A stretch of 64,000 bases of DNA from Piscicola geometra (lineage: Eukaryota; Annelida; Clitellata; Hirudinida; Piscicolidae). A program made the translations under genes and the position numbers. Of this stretch, positions 1-12,559 are shown piece after piece (the stretch's first letter is position 1; every line of letters starts with the position of its first letter). The notes under the pieces are model-generated. The model searched no databases. It saw only the letters and a list, made by a program, of their open reading frames with translations, and had not been told where the DNA came from. Location: NCBI GenBank assembly GCA_943735955.1, contig OX030956.1, positions 9,756,445 through 9,820,444 of the forward strand. Direction: 5' to 3'.

Positions 1-135
1 TGATGATCATGATGAAGATGATCATGGTGATGATCATAATCATGATTATGATGATGATAACGATGATGAGAATGGTGATCCTGATGACGATTTCGTTGAT
101 GATGATCACGACCATGAAAATTACGTTTTTTGGGA
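1..135. repeat. degenerate GAT/ATC microsatellite
   Basis: Imperfect runs of gat and tga triplets with scattered substitutions. No coding signal on either strand. The repeat probably continues to the left of the window. Confidence 0.6.
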
Positions 136-1852
136 TAATACTTAGTGTGATGGCAATGTTTTCACAGCTTTGATAGAATCTCATAGTTTCAAAATTAAAC
201 ATGAAGTTTCAGTTGAAAAAATGGATGAATGCCAATGTTCCCTAAGAAGCCAAAGACTGGTAATATAAAGCGACTTTTTAAAGCACCTCTTCGCTTTGTT
301 GACGGCTTGCTTGGCCACTCTCGAATTCTTAAATAACGCTCTTTCATGATTTCATGTGATCCCATTCATAATATAAATTAAACAATCCTATTTTTTATTT
401 TTTTTCCGGTTTTTAATGGTTGGAAAAAATATAATATGTTTACAATTTTTAACATTATTTTGAGAAATTTAATTGTATTTCCTAAAACTCAAAATGGTTA
501 AAAATTTAATAACTTACAATCACTGGTTTATTATATTGATGACCATCATCATCCTCTTCACCACCGTTTTCATCATTGTTTAGAAAACATATATGTACTT
601 TTCTTTATCATGAATCTCGTTATATTTTTAAAATGAAAGAAAATAAATTTTGATCGAGTTGTTATTCTTTCAAGAGAGGTTAACTAGAGTGCACTGGCGG
701 CTATTGATTGCCTCTCCAAACTGCTTCTTTCACATTCACCCAAACAAGCTTCAATCAACTACTTCAACGGGAAGTGGCTGTACAGATCTCAATGTTGCTT
801 TATTTAAGAAATTTTTAACGATATCGTTTAAACAAATATTATAGTAAAATTAAAACAAATTGTTTTTCAACTTTGTTTGAGGCTAGATTGAGATTGTACT
901 TCTTTTCTTTTTTTCATAATCGCGTTGTTCCACGCGAGAAAGTTTATTTAGATAGTGAATTCAGTTTGAATTTCTTGAATAAACTTTGAAACTTTTCTTA
1001 ATTAAAAAAAATGTAAACATCTTTTAACCTATGAAATCTATTCAGATGTTTTATTGTTGAGGAAGATTAAATAGATTATCACAAAATACTCTTTTTCAAA
1101 GCATTTCGAAGCGTTTAGTAACTGAAAAAAATTGAAACTAAGTATTAAATAAAATAAAATACATTTTTAGAAGAAAGCAGAAAATCTCTAAGAATCACAA
1201 TTGAATGTATTTTGATGATGATAATAAAAAATACCGATCTTTTGACTTTTTAAAGATTTAATTGAGAAATCGTGTTTAGGTCTGTCTCTGACATTTTTCT
1301 GATTTCTTCAACTTTGTAAAAACAACTTCCACTTAACAGAGATTTAAACCAAAACATAAAGCAATGTTTAGAAGTTTTAATCATTGCTCATTCATCATGC
1401 TGAAGCGCAAAAAGATAATAAATGAATTTTTGTTTTTATCTTTTTTCTTATACCCAAGAGAACATTCTTGAAAGAGAAAAAACAGTCTTAAACTAAAGTT
1501 AATGAAAAGATACTGATTTTTGATCTTGAAAAATACTAATGATAAATAGCAGGTCTATTCTGATGAATTAATTTACCACGATTAAAGCAAAACATGTTTT
1601 TTATGTATACAGATATCAAGACACTGGTATGCGCACACAGTATCGCAAAACTAAATCTTTAAAAAAATTAATAAAATGGAAAATAAACGAGCTTTCTAAA
1701 ATTTAAGCATGAGTTGTGAGAGTTTTTAAGCGACGAATATGACACCCTTGTTTGAGCCTTGGTACGTGTCATCTTGCAAATTGCCTGTCTTAAAAAGAAC
1801 TTTTTCCACAGTGTCTGAGGGTCTTAAATGTTTTTGGGGAACGGTTTTCTGA
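136..1852. other. AT-rich stretch without recognised gene
   Basis: Very AT-rich, stop-dense sequence. Since the LRR gene on the minus strand must continue leftwards, this is probably its intron, but I could not find a further leucine-rich-repeat exon here. The short open stretch at 650-844 (plus) has no recognisable family and no splice context that convinces me. Confidence 0.4.
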
Positions 1853-1985
1853 TTGTGTAACGACTCTTATCTTGAACAATGGATAATGGTCCTAGGTTCG
1901 AGTGTAACTGATGACTAAGTAGCACATAGACGCCTGAAAGCCCGTTCGGGTTATACGCCACTGTGATAATACTCTATGTTATCTC
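1853..1985 (+). repeat. tRNA-derived SINE-like relic
   Basis: A tRNA-like internal promoter is visible: an A-box-like stretch near 1855 (tgtgtaacgac) and a B-box near 1893 (ggttcgagtgtaac), followed by a GC-richer body with the small hairpin gcccgttcgggt near 1940. A related relic lies in reverse orientation at 7237-7312, sharing tgtgtaacgact and ggtcctaggttcga. No intact cloverleaf folds, so this is a dispersed repeat rather than a working tRNA gene. Confidence 0.45.
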
Positions 1986-2023
1986 TGTTAAAGTTTTTTT
2001 TACAATAACTTCACTTCACTCAC

Positions 2024-4766
2024 CTCACCAGTTCTTTCATGCCCTTCAGAGAAGAGTCGAGTGCTGTGATGGAGTTGTGTGAGAGATCAAGGAAGGAGAG
2101 GAGTTGAAGGCCTTGGAAGGTGTTTTGACTCAGCCTGCGTATGTAGTTGTGGCTCAGGTCAAGAAACTGCAATGATGTCAGTCTGGAAAAGGCTCCGTCC
2201 AGCACCTAAAGAAGTGTGTTCGTGGATTTTAATGTTGATGTCTATGGACCATTCGAGTCGAATTATACGTATAATTGATTTACAAAGGTTTTAAAATATT
2301 TAAAAGGGTAATATCCGACTAGATTTTAGAATCGCCAACTTTTGGTGCAGATTAAATGTCCGAGTCATAAATAAGCATAAACTCGTGTAAAGAATGACAG
2401 CTCCAATTGTATTTACTTGAATTCTTAAAAATACTTTTAAATTTTAAATAAACAACTTATAATTTTTCAAGATGAAACCTGGCGTGCAAAAAAATTGAAT
2501 TATACATTGATTCATTTAATTATAAAAAAAACGAAAAATGTCTGAGCACTAGAGTAGAATAGCGTGAATGGAGGACATTAATCATTGGACGCTTTGAAGG
2601 AAATTAAGAAGCACTTGGTGAGACTGATCAAAGCTTGATCACTGAAACGAAATGTTACTTTTAAATTGAATTTAGTTGGTACTACTAGTTGTAGGCTCTG
2701 TTTTTAAGTGCGGAATGATGCGTCTAGATTAGAGGTCAGACATGGACAATTTTTCATTCCCGGTCCCATCCAGTCCCGTTCCCGCAGCTCGATTCCCGGT
2801 CTTGACCCATTCCTGAAACTTTTTTGATTTTTTTATTCATTTTTGCTGTCGTTTTCACTGGTCCCAAACTTCTTAGTCCTAACATTTCTTAAAATTTATT
2901 ATTTAAAAGTCAGAAAATTTTTTTTCAAATAAAATAAAAAAACACGATTTAAATTAAAAATATTTATTTAAATGAAATTATTGAAGTTAGTCATTGTTTT
3001 TGAGTAATTCAATCAAGTTTTTATTGTTATTCCCACGGGTAACACCGTCAAGAGTTTTAGCTTTCAAATTAGATGATTTTGGGTCTGAAGTTAAATGACC
3101 ACATGTTGAAAAAATCCGTTCACAGAGAATATAACTTGCAGATATACTAAACAAAGTTTTGGCTACTTCTTGTAGTATTTTAAAATTGCTCATTTTACTC
3201 CAATAAAATAAAACATCTTGATAATCTTCAATTTTGTTGGGGTGTGATTGTGAATATTTCTACAATTCATCTTCTTCTGAATGTTTTTCTTCGTTCATTA
3301 TTATTAATGTTAGAAATATTTTTTTTTGACAACATTCTTATTTTCTGCAACTGCAAATATGAAATTATTCGTATAATTTGATAGTATAATAATTTTATTA
3401 TAAATTTTACTTTATAAAAACAAACCATCATTTGTTTTTTTTTCAACGGCACTGCAGCTTGGTCTGGCTGTACAAAATAGAATTAAATTTTCTTTAATAA
3501 AAGTCTTGGTGTTTATTTTTTTTCTATCCAAAACATTTATCTAATTATTCTTTCATACTGGGGATGCAACAGACATGCTGCCATATGAATAAGATCAATG
3601 GGCATCTTTTCTTTTGTCGAAATGATCAACTGAGCAATCATTTGGAAACTAATCATTCAAATTCAAAGTATTAATTGATAAAATAAAAATAATAAAACCG
3701 ACCATTTTGATTTCATCTGACAAGTTTTCATCATCACCCATTTTTTCTAATCTTCCTAATATTTGAACTCGCCATAACAAATTCAAATGTAGTGTTGGAG
3801 ATTTTGGTGGCTTCGTTATACATTTCTATTGCATTTAATACTTATTTTAAGGACAAAGGATCGATGAAATAGATATTTCTATACTTGGAAGTTTGCTGAA
3901 AAATCATTGTTAAAAAATGTAATCCCAATAACTTTTATTCCAGTTTTTCTCGTTCTCGATTTAAAAGTTAATTCCCGTTCCCGTTTTTTCCCGTTCCCGA
4001 TTTGAATGTTGATTCCTGTTCCCGTCCTGAAAACCTGTTTCCGGTTCCCGATTTTTCTGGTCCCGAAATTAATTTTCATTCCCGTTCCCATGGGAGTCCC
4101 GCGGGTACCCGGTCCGACCTCTAGTCTAGATACACGTACTGGTATGATTCAACCGTTTTCCAGGTTATTGTATAAGATTAATGATCTAGACATCAAAAAA
4201 TTGAACAGAAATAAATATTAATTTAAAATTATATTATTAAAACAAACTTGTACTAAATTCTAAACCTTCTCAACTCCGTTTCTACTCAGGTTGAGTCTCA
4301 CCACTCCGACTAGACCCCCTCTTGCAAACAACTCCATGCTGATGAGGGCCAGTTGGTTTCCTTCCAGGTCGACCATCTTGAAGGACTCTGCAACGTTCCT
4401 CGGCAGCTCACTCCACTCCAGATGGGTGCATGCCAGCTCCAGTGCTTTGCAACGACAAGCCTGTGGACAGGGATTGGTGCTGCTAGGAGAGATGGAGTTG
4501 AAATGGATGGATGAGTTGTGAAAGATGTTGAAGATGTCTTGTTTGTAGTTATAGTTGTTGAAAGTGTTGTGAAGAGGCTTGTTGTCGGAGAGAAAATATG
4601 TATCAAGTGCTGAATCTCTGGTGAGAAGAGAAATATCAAAACGACGGCTACTAGAAAATCGTTTTTGAATGTAATTCCTTCCGTCTTGAAACGCAATTAC
4701 TGAACGAGTGTTTGAGAACGTGAGAAAGAAAAAAAAGAGAATGCAGAGTGTGAAGAAGAAGTTCAT
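2024..4766 (-). CDS. leucine-rich-repeat protein, 5' part (two exons)
   Basis: Secreted or type I membrane LRR protein of unknown role. Exon 1 (4766-4266, start ATG at 4766) encodes a strongly hydrophobic signal peptide (residues 1-17, FFFTLCILFFFFLTF), a low-complexity Asn/Ser-rich linker, then an LRR N-terminal cap with the cysteine pattern CPQACRCKALELAC (residues ~98-111) and the first repeats. The donor gtttag leaves phase 0. Exon 2 (2205 down to about 2024) begins after tttag and continues in frame with repeats at the ~24-residue spacing (LNLSRN, then LDLSHN twice). Two donors fit its end: gtgaggt at 2028 (phase 0) or the stronger gtgagt at 2023. The rest of the gene (more LRRs and any Ig or transmembrane part) is not found and should lie to the left. 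The intron holds a hAT transposon at 2730-4123. The family member cannot be named from this fragment. Confidence 0.8.
2730..4123 (-). mobile_element. hAT transposon with cgggaac subterminal repeats, copy 1
   Basis: Bounded by an exact 8-bp target duplication gtctagat (2722-2729 and 4124-4131), the hallmark of hAT. Ends are tagaggtc...gacctcta. Both subterminal regions are crowded with variants of cccgttcccg and cggtcccg; internal DNA is AT-rich. A transposase remnant runs on the minus strand (see 2987-3193). Minus-strand codons near 3600-3550 read IDLIHMAACLLHPQYERII, the block upstream of the hAT C-terminus, now interrupted by stops. Related copies lie at 21515-22612, 56506-57800 and 61183-62671. 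Confidence 0.93.
2987..3193 (-). pseudogene. hAT transposase C-terminal dimerisation fragment
   Basis: 68-codon open stretch with the hAT dimerisation signature: FSISAS, CERIFSTCGHLTSDP, then NLKAKTLDG and an IELL tail. The same protein block is readable on the plus strand of copy 4 near 62148-62350, where a stop interrupts it at CERSFS. Upstream transposase is broken, so this copy is not autonomous. Confidence 0.85.
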
Positions 4767-7236
4767 GATTTGAAGATTTGAGGTTTTTTAGAACTAGAGA
4801 TATTTATAGCCCATTTCAGTACAAAAACAATATGTAATGGAAATGTCTTTTCAGTATCAATTACCAAATGTTCAGCAGTGTTTCGAAAAGACTCCGATTT
4901 AACGGCTTGGAGGACATTGCTTGCGGTCGAGCAAATGGCGTTTTACGTGCTTCCCGCTTATATAGGCATGCTCGTTGCGTTATTTACGCTAGGAAATAAA
5001 GAGTAAATTTCAGAGAAATCCATGGATATTCAAACATGAAATTCGATATTTTATTTTGAAAATGGTCTTTGAATTAAATTATTTGAAGGAGGTTATTACT
5101 ACAACATAAACAAGGACATTTGGGGTTTTAATACTCGAGACTTTAAATTTGGTTTTTAAAATAGATTGATCCATTTAACAAAGTGGCATTTAAAATGAAA
5201 ACTGCTTCTTCTCACTTTTTTCACACACAAAATAATTAACAGAGTTTCTAGACAACTCATTTATTTCTCGGCCTAAATGAACATCTTTCAATTTATTTTG
5301 CCTCTTGTTAATTTTCAAAATCTTAATAGAAACATAGAAAAACAAGTTTCATTTATAGAAAAAAGATTTGTCAATTTGATTAAACTCTCTGATTTTATTA
5401 TTTTTACTTTCCTATGCACAGCTTGAGTGCCTATTTTGCATGTATGCCTCTGTTCAAAACACGACTGGAGCTCTCTGATTCCTAACTCAGTTGTTTCTCG
5501 CCACTAATGCACTATTTTCGTATTTTAAAAATTTATATACAAACTTTTCGCTTTTACGAAAAATATTTCGTAAACTGAATAATTTAGCTACCATTAAGCT
5601 GTAATGAAAGAAATTTTAATCTTCAAGAAAAAAATGCTAATTATTTTTTTGGGCAAACAAGCCAGGAATACGTGAATGCTAAAAGAGCGATGGTGAACCA
5701 GGGACTTTTCATGAAACTGATTAAATTCGCAGACAGATTTTGCGATGTGACAATTTTACAAATATTTCCAGATTCATAAAAAATGCCCTAAAAGTCTTTA
5801 GTTTTTGCTCACATTTCATTTTTTATATCATTTGAGTTTTTTTCTTTAGTATTTTTGTATAATTAAAGTAGTGTTTTGGATTAAAATATTTTTTATGCAA
5901 TTAAAAGCACTCGAATGTACAAACATTTAAATTCTCAGTGACTTGATATCAAGAGTGTTATTGAACAAAAGAGCAAAAACGGCTGATTCGTGAAATAAGA
6001 TTCTCAATACACTGGAGAGCGTCCCTGCTGTGCAGCGTACATTGTCTTTTCTCATACATATTAAGTCAACACATGAGTAGAAATTTAGTTAACGATGTGA
6101 CATAAAGTTGAAAGTTATGACTGATTTCTTGGAAATATTTATATAAATTACAATTAAATCAAGGAAATTTGCTTAAGAAAAGAAAATATTCTTCTTCTTG
6201 AGCAGTGCGAGTCGACATTGAAGCGCCGGTGATTAATGCTGCTCTGAATTACAGTCACACACAAATATAATAGCTCTAGGATCATATATCGTAGCCTGTC
6301 CTGATTGTGAATGGCTTTTAAGAGATTAAACCTTGTTCAAAAAACTTTAATTAAAAGATTCAACAAAACGATGATGCTTGATGTTAACAATAATTAGAGC
6401 TATGCTTTCATCTACGTTAACTTTTAGATTCTTCCGTTAACAAAATAACGTGTTTTTAAATTTCTACGCAGTCAAAAAAATATTTAAAAAAATACCGTAT
6501 TTGAAAACAGTAAATCAAAATCTACAATTTAAGCTTCTCAATTTTTCAAAATAAAAAGTTCTAAAAATCTATTGGGTTTACTGGAATATCACTGCTGGCG
6601 TGGTTTGACATCTAAATACATTTTAATTTTGCTTAAATTTTTTTTTAATTTAAACAACTCTAAAACAACTTTTGAAAAATGAGTTTAACTTTAACAAGTT
6701 TTATCATGTTTCATGCTTTGAGTAGCCGCGTTTTTTTAGAAGTTTTTAATGAGTCAAATGATGTCGGGGTTATACGGTACAAAAACCTTAATCCACATTC
6801 AGGACTGCTAACCAAAAAGTGATTGAAAGTTCATGGAATTCACAGTAGTTTACACGCGGTTGAAAGCATTTCAGCTGAAAATGTACAATTTGGATAAATT
6901 TATATTTCCAAGAAACAATTATACTTGCTGAAGGGTTATCTTCAATTGCATTACAAGGTGTACAGCCATAATAATTTCTGAAATTGATTAACATCCCATC
7001 AAGTATTGCTACGAATACAAGTGCCGTCTTTTGTTCCAGCATTTAATAACGTTGAATAAAATCAGAGACTTCTGATCCTGTCTCAAAAGCCCCAGTCATC
7101 AAAGTTCGTTTGATTGTTTGTGCGATTGAAGCCACGCTGCCATCTTCATGCGGCTCATAGCGCGCACCTTATCTACTGGGTACATCGCTGCAAACAAATT
7201 TTAAAATCTTCTCATTTCGATTATTATACAATTGGT
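4767..7236. other. AT-rich intergenic DNA upstream of the LRR gene
   Basis: No exon, transposase motif or tandem repeat recognised. The stretch just right of 4766 should hold the LRR gene promoter; I see no clear TATA box at a fixed distance and make no promoter call. Confidence 0.4.
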
Positions 7237-7312
7237 TACTAAGGCATCGGTTGCAATCGAACCTAGGACCAGCCGTTGGTCACGCCTAGTCGTTACACAC
7301 TCAGCTAACCGT
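7237..7312 (-). repeat. tRNA-derived SINE-like head
   Basis: On the minus strand this reads as a tRNA-like module: ggttagctgagtgtgtaac (A-box region) followed ~35 bases later by ggttcgattgcaacc (B-box and 3' acceptor-like end). The 5' ggtt and 3' aacc could pair. The body downstream is not recognisable. A related piece is at 1853-1985. Confidence 0.5.
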
Positions 7313-10300
7313 AAAAATGTTTCTTATACATCTTGTATGGGCTAGAAATGTTTGTTTTTACAATGAGGAGTCAGAATGCGCACAGTGCCTCTCTCTTTCG
7401 GCGACTTGGGACCTGCCATATTTCATCAGCTTTCACTTGATGTTCGTGTTTGTGTACTATTGTGTAGTTCACATGACACAATAACTAAAAACACGTATTT
7501 ACAAAACTGTAAACTAATTATTTGGTGAAAAAATGATAAAATGGGAAAATTGCGTATTTGGAGTGTTGAGCTACTTCATTTTTCCCATACCTTTTTCTCT
7601 TTTGAATTTTATGTTAACAAATTATATTTTCTTTTTTTATCAATATAAATTATAAAAAAGAGAATATCCATAAATATTAATGAGACGTTCTTTATTTCCC
7701 TTTATATTAAGCTTTTTTATAATTCTTAATCCTACTTTCTGCTTTATTATCTGGTTCAGTAAGTTGTTTATATATTAAGATGTTATCATATTGTTACATG
7801 AAACGAAGTTACATTGTAATGTGCTGAAAGTTGAAGAGTAAAATTAAAACAGAAAAATTATTAACAAGAATAATTCCCTCCTCCCCAAATATGGCTTAAT
7901 TTCAAAAAAAGCTTCAGAAGGCATTTTGAAGTCTTTCAGTCGTGAATTTCATTGTTGGCACGTAAACGAAAACGTTGAAGGTAGTCTAAAAAACTTCCAA
8001 ATTAAATTGATTCTAAAAACTGAATATCAAGATCGTGTTAACCAGTTTTTTAGTGCATAATACCAGTTTTAAAAAGTCTATATCAATCAAATAATTTTTA
8101 AACAAGCGCAACGCTTCTAAAGTTCAAACATTTTTGTCGAAACCTGCAATAGCGATCAGGGGCGAAAAATATGCAAAGCACAAATGAAAATTGTGAATAC
8201 TTCATTATTTGGAGATTCATTGAAAGTGAAAATCGAATATATTGAAACTAATAGTCATCTGAGTCTTCATTGTGTACTTGGGAAGTTAACTACAACTTGG
8301 CCTCAACGGTTGACGACTTAATTGGTTTTATTTTTTTATATCATTCTCAATTACTTGAAGAAGATATTGCTTCTGCTTCTCATTGCGTGTCAAACTCGAG
8401 TTGAAGTTTTGAATCAACGCAACTCCACATTAAGACAAGTCATTGACAACTTTGACAGACTGCACAAGACGTCAGCTTTCTTGATATTCTGGTTGAGATT
8501 CCCACTCGACTTGCATGAATTGCTGGGATATTCCAAAAATCTTAAGAAAACATTTAATGCTTTTTTAAAAAAGTTATAAATTTTTTTAGTTGTAAGATAC
8601 TGAAATAGCTTACTTTTTTAGAGGCTCATCTGAGCCTTTACCTTCTCTGAGTACAACTACCATAAAACACTTCTCCTCCCATGTTCTAGCATCGTCAAAG
8701 AAACCAAAGCCAACAATAACTTCAAAGAGATAGCAAAGTTTGTAGAAGCAGCCTTGGAGATTTTCGTGTTTAGATATTTAGATAAAACATACAGCAGCTC
8801 AAGATATTGTCGAAGATCACAGTTTGCAGTAGGACTTTCAAACCAGAACCTATAGATATATTTTCGTGATGAACAGAACTATTTCTTGCAGGTGATGCTC
8901 TATTTTATGACCATATGAAAGAGCTTAAAATGTAGAGTTTTTATTTTCGATAAACGAACAACTTTTATAACTTTTTAAATGTATAACTTAATAATGGCAA
9001 AGACGTATTTTTCAAATAATCGATAAAATAGTAAAATCGGGAAGTTTGAGAGTGTGCGCCGATTCATGTTTTTTATACAAATATTGTGGTTAGTGAGTAT
9101 TTATGTTACACATCACCAAATAATTAAGTCGTTTTAAAAAAAATAAAATTCAAAATGGGAGAGAAAAACACTCTACTCCAAATTTAAACAAAGTTTCTTA
9201 TAACGAGAAATGTGAATTTTAAGAACGTCTCATTAATACTTAAAAAACTCTCTGCGTATAATTTAATTTTCAAAAATTGTAACAAATATAATTTATAACT
9301 TCATGCCTGCAGCAAACTCAGCACACACTTGTCAGGGTAGACTGACTTACGTTTCAAGCCATCGGATTAGGGTTTCTCCAGCCGCATAAACAAGACGCTC
9401 CAGCCTATTCGGGGTTTTTTGTGAGATTCTAGAAATAAAAATTATATCTTTTTTATGCACAGCCTTGCATGCATCTTTACATTCATAAAAAAGTAAGTTC
9501 GGACATTTTATCTAAATACACACGTATTTCGTGCATATTTCAAGATCATACCACACTTCCTTCCTGCCATAAAGATGCCTCCCGCCACTTGCCTTTTCTT
9601 CTTTTGCAAAAGGACACGTGAGCGAAGATTATTCGCAGAATAAATTACTTCACTCGAGTGCCACTCTTAAAAGCTTTTGCTTTATAATGCAATAAATTAC
9701 AAAAACATTCTCATGGGAGTTATTCTTTATAAAATATATAAGTTGAACTTTAAAGGTTAATTAATTAATTTTACAAATACAAATTATGTTTGAATATAAT
9801 CATGACCATTATTTTTAATCAATTCAAACGATTGCACTAATTTAGGATCACTCACGAACCGCCTATTTTCCCTTTAAAAGGAACAAATACTTCATTCTCC
9901 CTTCCTAAAGATCGATCCACAAAGAGCTGAACACTCTAGCATCGTTTCAGCTGCCCACGACTGACCCAATGTCACGCTCCGTTAGGCACGCACAGCTTTC
10001 TGACCCCAATTTCAGTTTGCAATTTCTAGCGAAAGCAAATACCCTTTAGTCACATTTTGTTTGTTTTGAGTGACAAATTCTTTGCACAAGGCGTGAAAAA
10101 ATCTGCTGGATTGCTCATCATCATTCATCAGCACCCGTTTCTGCTCTTAATAGCACGATTATAATAGCGCAGTCAAGTGGCGTGATGTGATTTCACGCCC
10201 TGGAGTTCTCACAGTTACGCTCGAACGCTCGTCAAAATTGAATCAGGTTCTTTATACGCCTTTCGTCGTGTCAATAACTCCCTGCACGTCTCTATGGCTC

Positions 10301-10909
10301 GGAAAATGGCAGGTTAAATCAGTGCTATGCCTGCACGCGCACATTCATTGATTTCCTGCACATTACAATTAAATACAGAACTTGATTAAAGTAGCGTCAT
10401 CCCTTGAGAGTTTCTAGATCTCTTGCATAGGCACATACGGTATGTGACAATGTCACATTATGACATACGTTTTCTAAAAATATTTTTAATTTAATTTGTT
10501 TAAAATATTTAATACAATTTTTTTCAACGATTTAGCTGTTTCCGAGCCATTTAAGCACTTGCTCGATTGCTCGTCTCTTGATCCCTTTTATTCCCGTCAA
10601 CCCCGCCATCCCCGTTCATTCCAACAATTTTAAACTTAACCATTTTTAGACAAATGTTCAAAAAAGTTATTATTAATAAATACAACTACATCAGCTGTCG
10701 CGAGAGATTATATAATCAATCCACAAAAAGAGAGATTATTTATTTATTATGATTTGTCAAGCAAGTGTCCCATTTTTATTTAAACTCCATTCTTTTAAAA
10801 TGAAAATCCTGATATTGGAGTGTTTCTGAAAACTGAAAATATAAGAATATTGTTGCTTAACTTTTAAAAAATGGTTATATAATATATATCTTTTTTTAAA
10901 CTGGCATAT
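7313..10909. other. AT-rich intergenic DNA, mostly unassigned
   Basis: No gene recognised. Open stretches such as 8322-8579 lack family resemblance and start in sequence typical of repeats. Contains one copy of a dispersed repeat at 8095-8275. Base composition rises in GC around 9900-10420 without a readable protein. Confidence 0.4.
8095..8275 (+). repeat. dispersed repeat family R, copy 1
   Basis: Aligns by eye with 10978-11155: both read, in order, gcaacRcttctaaaRtt, tttgtgtcgaaR-like text, agcacaaatgaaaRttgt and aatagtcatctgagtc with similar spacing. A shorter match (gagcacaaatgaaagttgta) is at 32620. No coding capacity. Confidence 0.55.
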
Positions 10910-10960
10910 GATTTTTTCACATATACATTAAATATACATATATGTATATGTGAAAAAATC
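10910..10960. repeat. perfect inverted repeat (19-bp arms)
   Basis: Left arm gattttttcacatatacat (10910-10928) and right arm atgtatatgtgaaaaaatc (10942-10960) are exact reverse complements around a 13-base AT-only spacer. It lies 18 bases left of repeat family R copy 2, so it may belong to that element. A eukaryotic regulatory role is not implied. Confidence 0.85.
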
Positions 10961-10977
10961 TGATAATTTTCTTTTAA

Positions 10978-11155
10978 TGGACGCAACAATTCTAAAACTT
11001 AAAAATTTGTGTCGAAGTCTGTGGTAGGGATGGCGAGCAAGAATAGTTGAAAAGCACAAATGAAAGTTGTAAATCATTTGTTAATGGAAGCTTTTTCAGA
11101 GTAAAAATCAAGATACAAAAATGTATATTCAATAGTCATCTGAGTCCGATCATTT
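10978..11155 (+). repeat. dispersed repeat family R, copy 2
   Basis: Second copy of the repeat at 8095-8275, with shared blocks agcacaaatgaaagttgt and aatagtcatctgagtc. Preceded by the 10910-10960 inverted repeat. Confidence 0.55.
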
Positions 11156-11264
11156 TGTTCATTTAAAAGAGTTTTTTGGCACAGTTTGGTTTGGTGTGGA
11201 AAGGATTTGTAAGTATTCTGTAAGTTTTCGAAAATGGTTTCAAGAATTAAACTCTAGTGACCAG

Positions 11265-11925
11265 CATTGTTATTTTCGTTTCATAAAATAATTATAGTTT
11301 TTATTTCAGTTTCGTTTTGGAATTGATTATAGTTTTTATTTTCGTTTTCGTTTTAAAAACAATTATAGTTTTTATTTTCGTTTTCGTTTTAAAAACAATT
11401 ATAGTTTTTATTTTCATTTTGAAAATAATTCAAGTTTTTGTTTTCTTTTTAGTTTTGAAAACATATTAATTTACAACTTTGAACACTATTTTTTTATATC
11501 TAACAAAATTAATTGATCATAAAATGAAACTGTAAAATAGAACTGTATATTAACAACAAATGAGTTTTAAAAATTAACAGTGAATTGAAATATTATAAGA
11601 ATTAAGTACGTAAATTATTGAGTACTAACAAATTTGAAATATAATAACAAATTTACGATTAAAATAAGTGATAATTCAATTGACAAAGCGAAGTGGTAAA
11701 AAATTACGTTTTATAGGTGGCTTCCAATTGATTTTCGAATATCTTTCAAAATAGCCATCACTACATTCAAAATTCTTCAAACTTCAATACCGTCATCTCT
11801 CAGCAAACTCAAAACTAAAAAAACATCAAACAAACAACTGCGTTCATCTTCATCTCTTCTCCTTAACCAAGAATCCACTACAAACAACATCTCAAAAAGA
11901 GCATTCCGTTACGAAAATAACACTG
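11265..11925. mobile_element. non-autonomous hAT-type MITE (CAGTGTTATTTTCG ends), copy 1
   Basis: Exact 8-bp target duplication gtgaccag at 11257-11264 and 11926-11933. Right end cgaaaataacactg; left end cattgttattttcg (one change from the inverse of the right end). The left interior has several copies of a unit close to attatagtttttattttcg with cgttttcgtttt. No transposase coding. Same family as 28235-28929. Confidence 0.92.
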
Positions 11926-11933
11926 GTGACCAG

Positions 11934-11995
11934 CTGGAACGGGATAAGACGGAGAAAAAATTCTGGAATGAAAGATGGTCCCGGTCTCTAGTCAC
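11934..11995. mobile_element. fragment of the cgggaac hAT family
   Basis: Short stretch with ggaacgggataagacgg, ggaatgaaagatg and a terminal cggtctctagtc, resembling the right end of the copy at 61183-62671. Only the end is present; the MITE at 11265-11925 inserted at its left edge. Confidence 0.4.
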
Positions 11996-12145
11996 GACTC
12001 AAAAGTTATAATTTAAAATGAGCTTACGAGGGTAACTGGCAAGCTTTACAAAAACATTTTTTATTAGTTGGTTCTTGTTTGCTGAAACCCATTAATGATG
12101 AATGCTCAACATGGCCAATCCATGGAGTCGGTTTTAATTAATTCT

Positions 12146-12512
12146 CAGTGTTCCATTATTGGAACATTAAGAAAAAAGTAAAAAAATTAAATAACCAGTA
12201 GATCTTTAATTTGTGAATTGATAATAGTTTAAAAAGGAATTAACTACAATATGGCTCTAATAGTTTGTTGATTATCTTAAAATTAATTTTTTATTCATTT
12301 TATTTGCTAATTTGAAAAAATAAAAAATAGTTTGCAAATTTGCCTGAAGAAAAATAATTACTAAAATGTTTTAAAGTTCTGTATTCTGTTTTTTGTGTTT
12401 ATTCTTAATAATTTATCTTTCCTTTATATATCAATAAAATTCTCTTATAAATTCTTAATCTACTTATCGTTAATATTTAACAAATTATGAATGTTCCATT
12501 ATTGGAACAGTG
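12146..12512. mobile_element. MITE with palindromic ends (TGTTCCATTATTGGAACA)
   Basis: Each end carries the near-palindrome tgttccattattggaaca. Left outer edge is cagtgttcc (12146), right outer edge ggaacagtg (12512), so the two ends are also inverted relative to each other. Interior is AT-rich and non-coding. I do not see a convincing target duplication (ttaattct versus agcatgaa). A truncated relative with the same left end and interior text (attaactacaatatg) is at 25282-25450. Confidence 0.6.
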
Positions 12513-12559
12513 AGCATGAACTGGGGGTGTCAAATTTTCATATAAATTCAAAAAATTTC

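Noticed and set aside
2079..2294. Plus-strand reading MMSVWKRLRPAPKEV, similar to the EHBP1 N-terminus
   Set aside because: The opposite strand is a well-supported LRR exon with good splice borders. The similarity is a short chance match and is 29 kb from the other EHBP1 exons.
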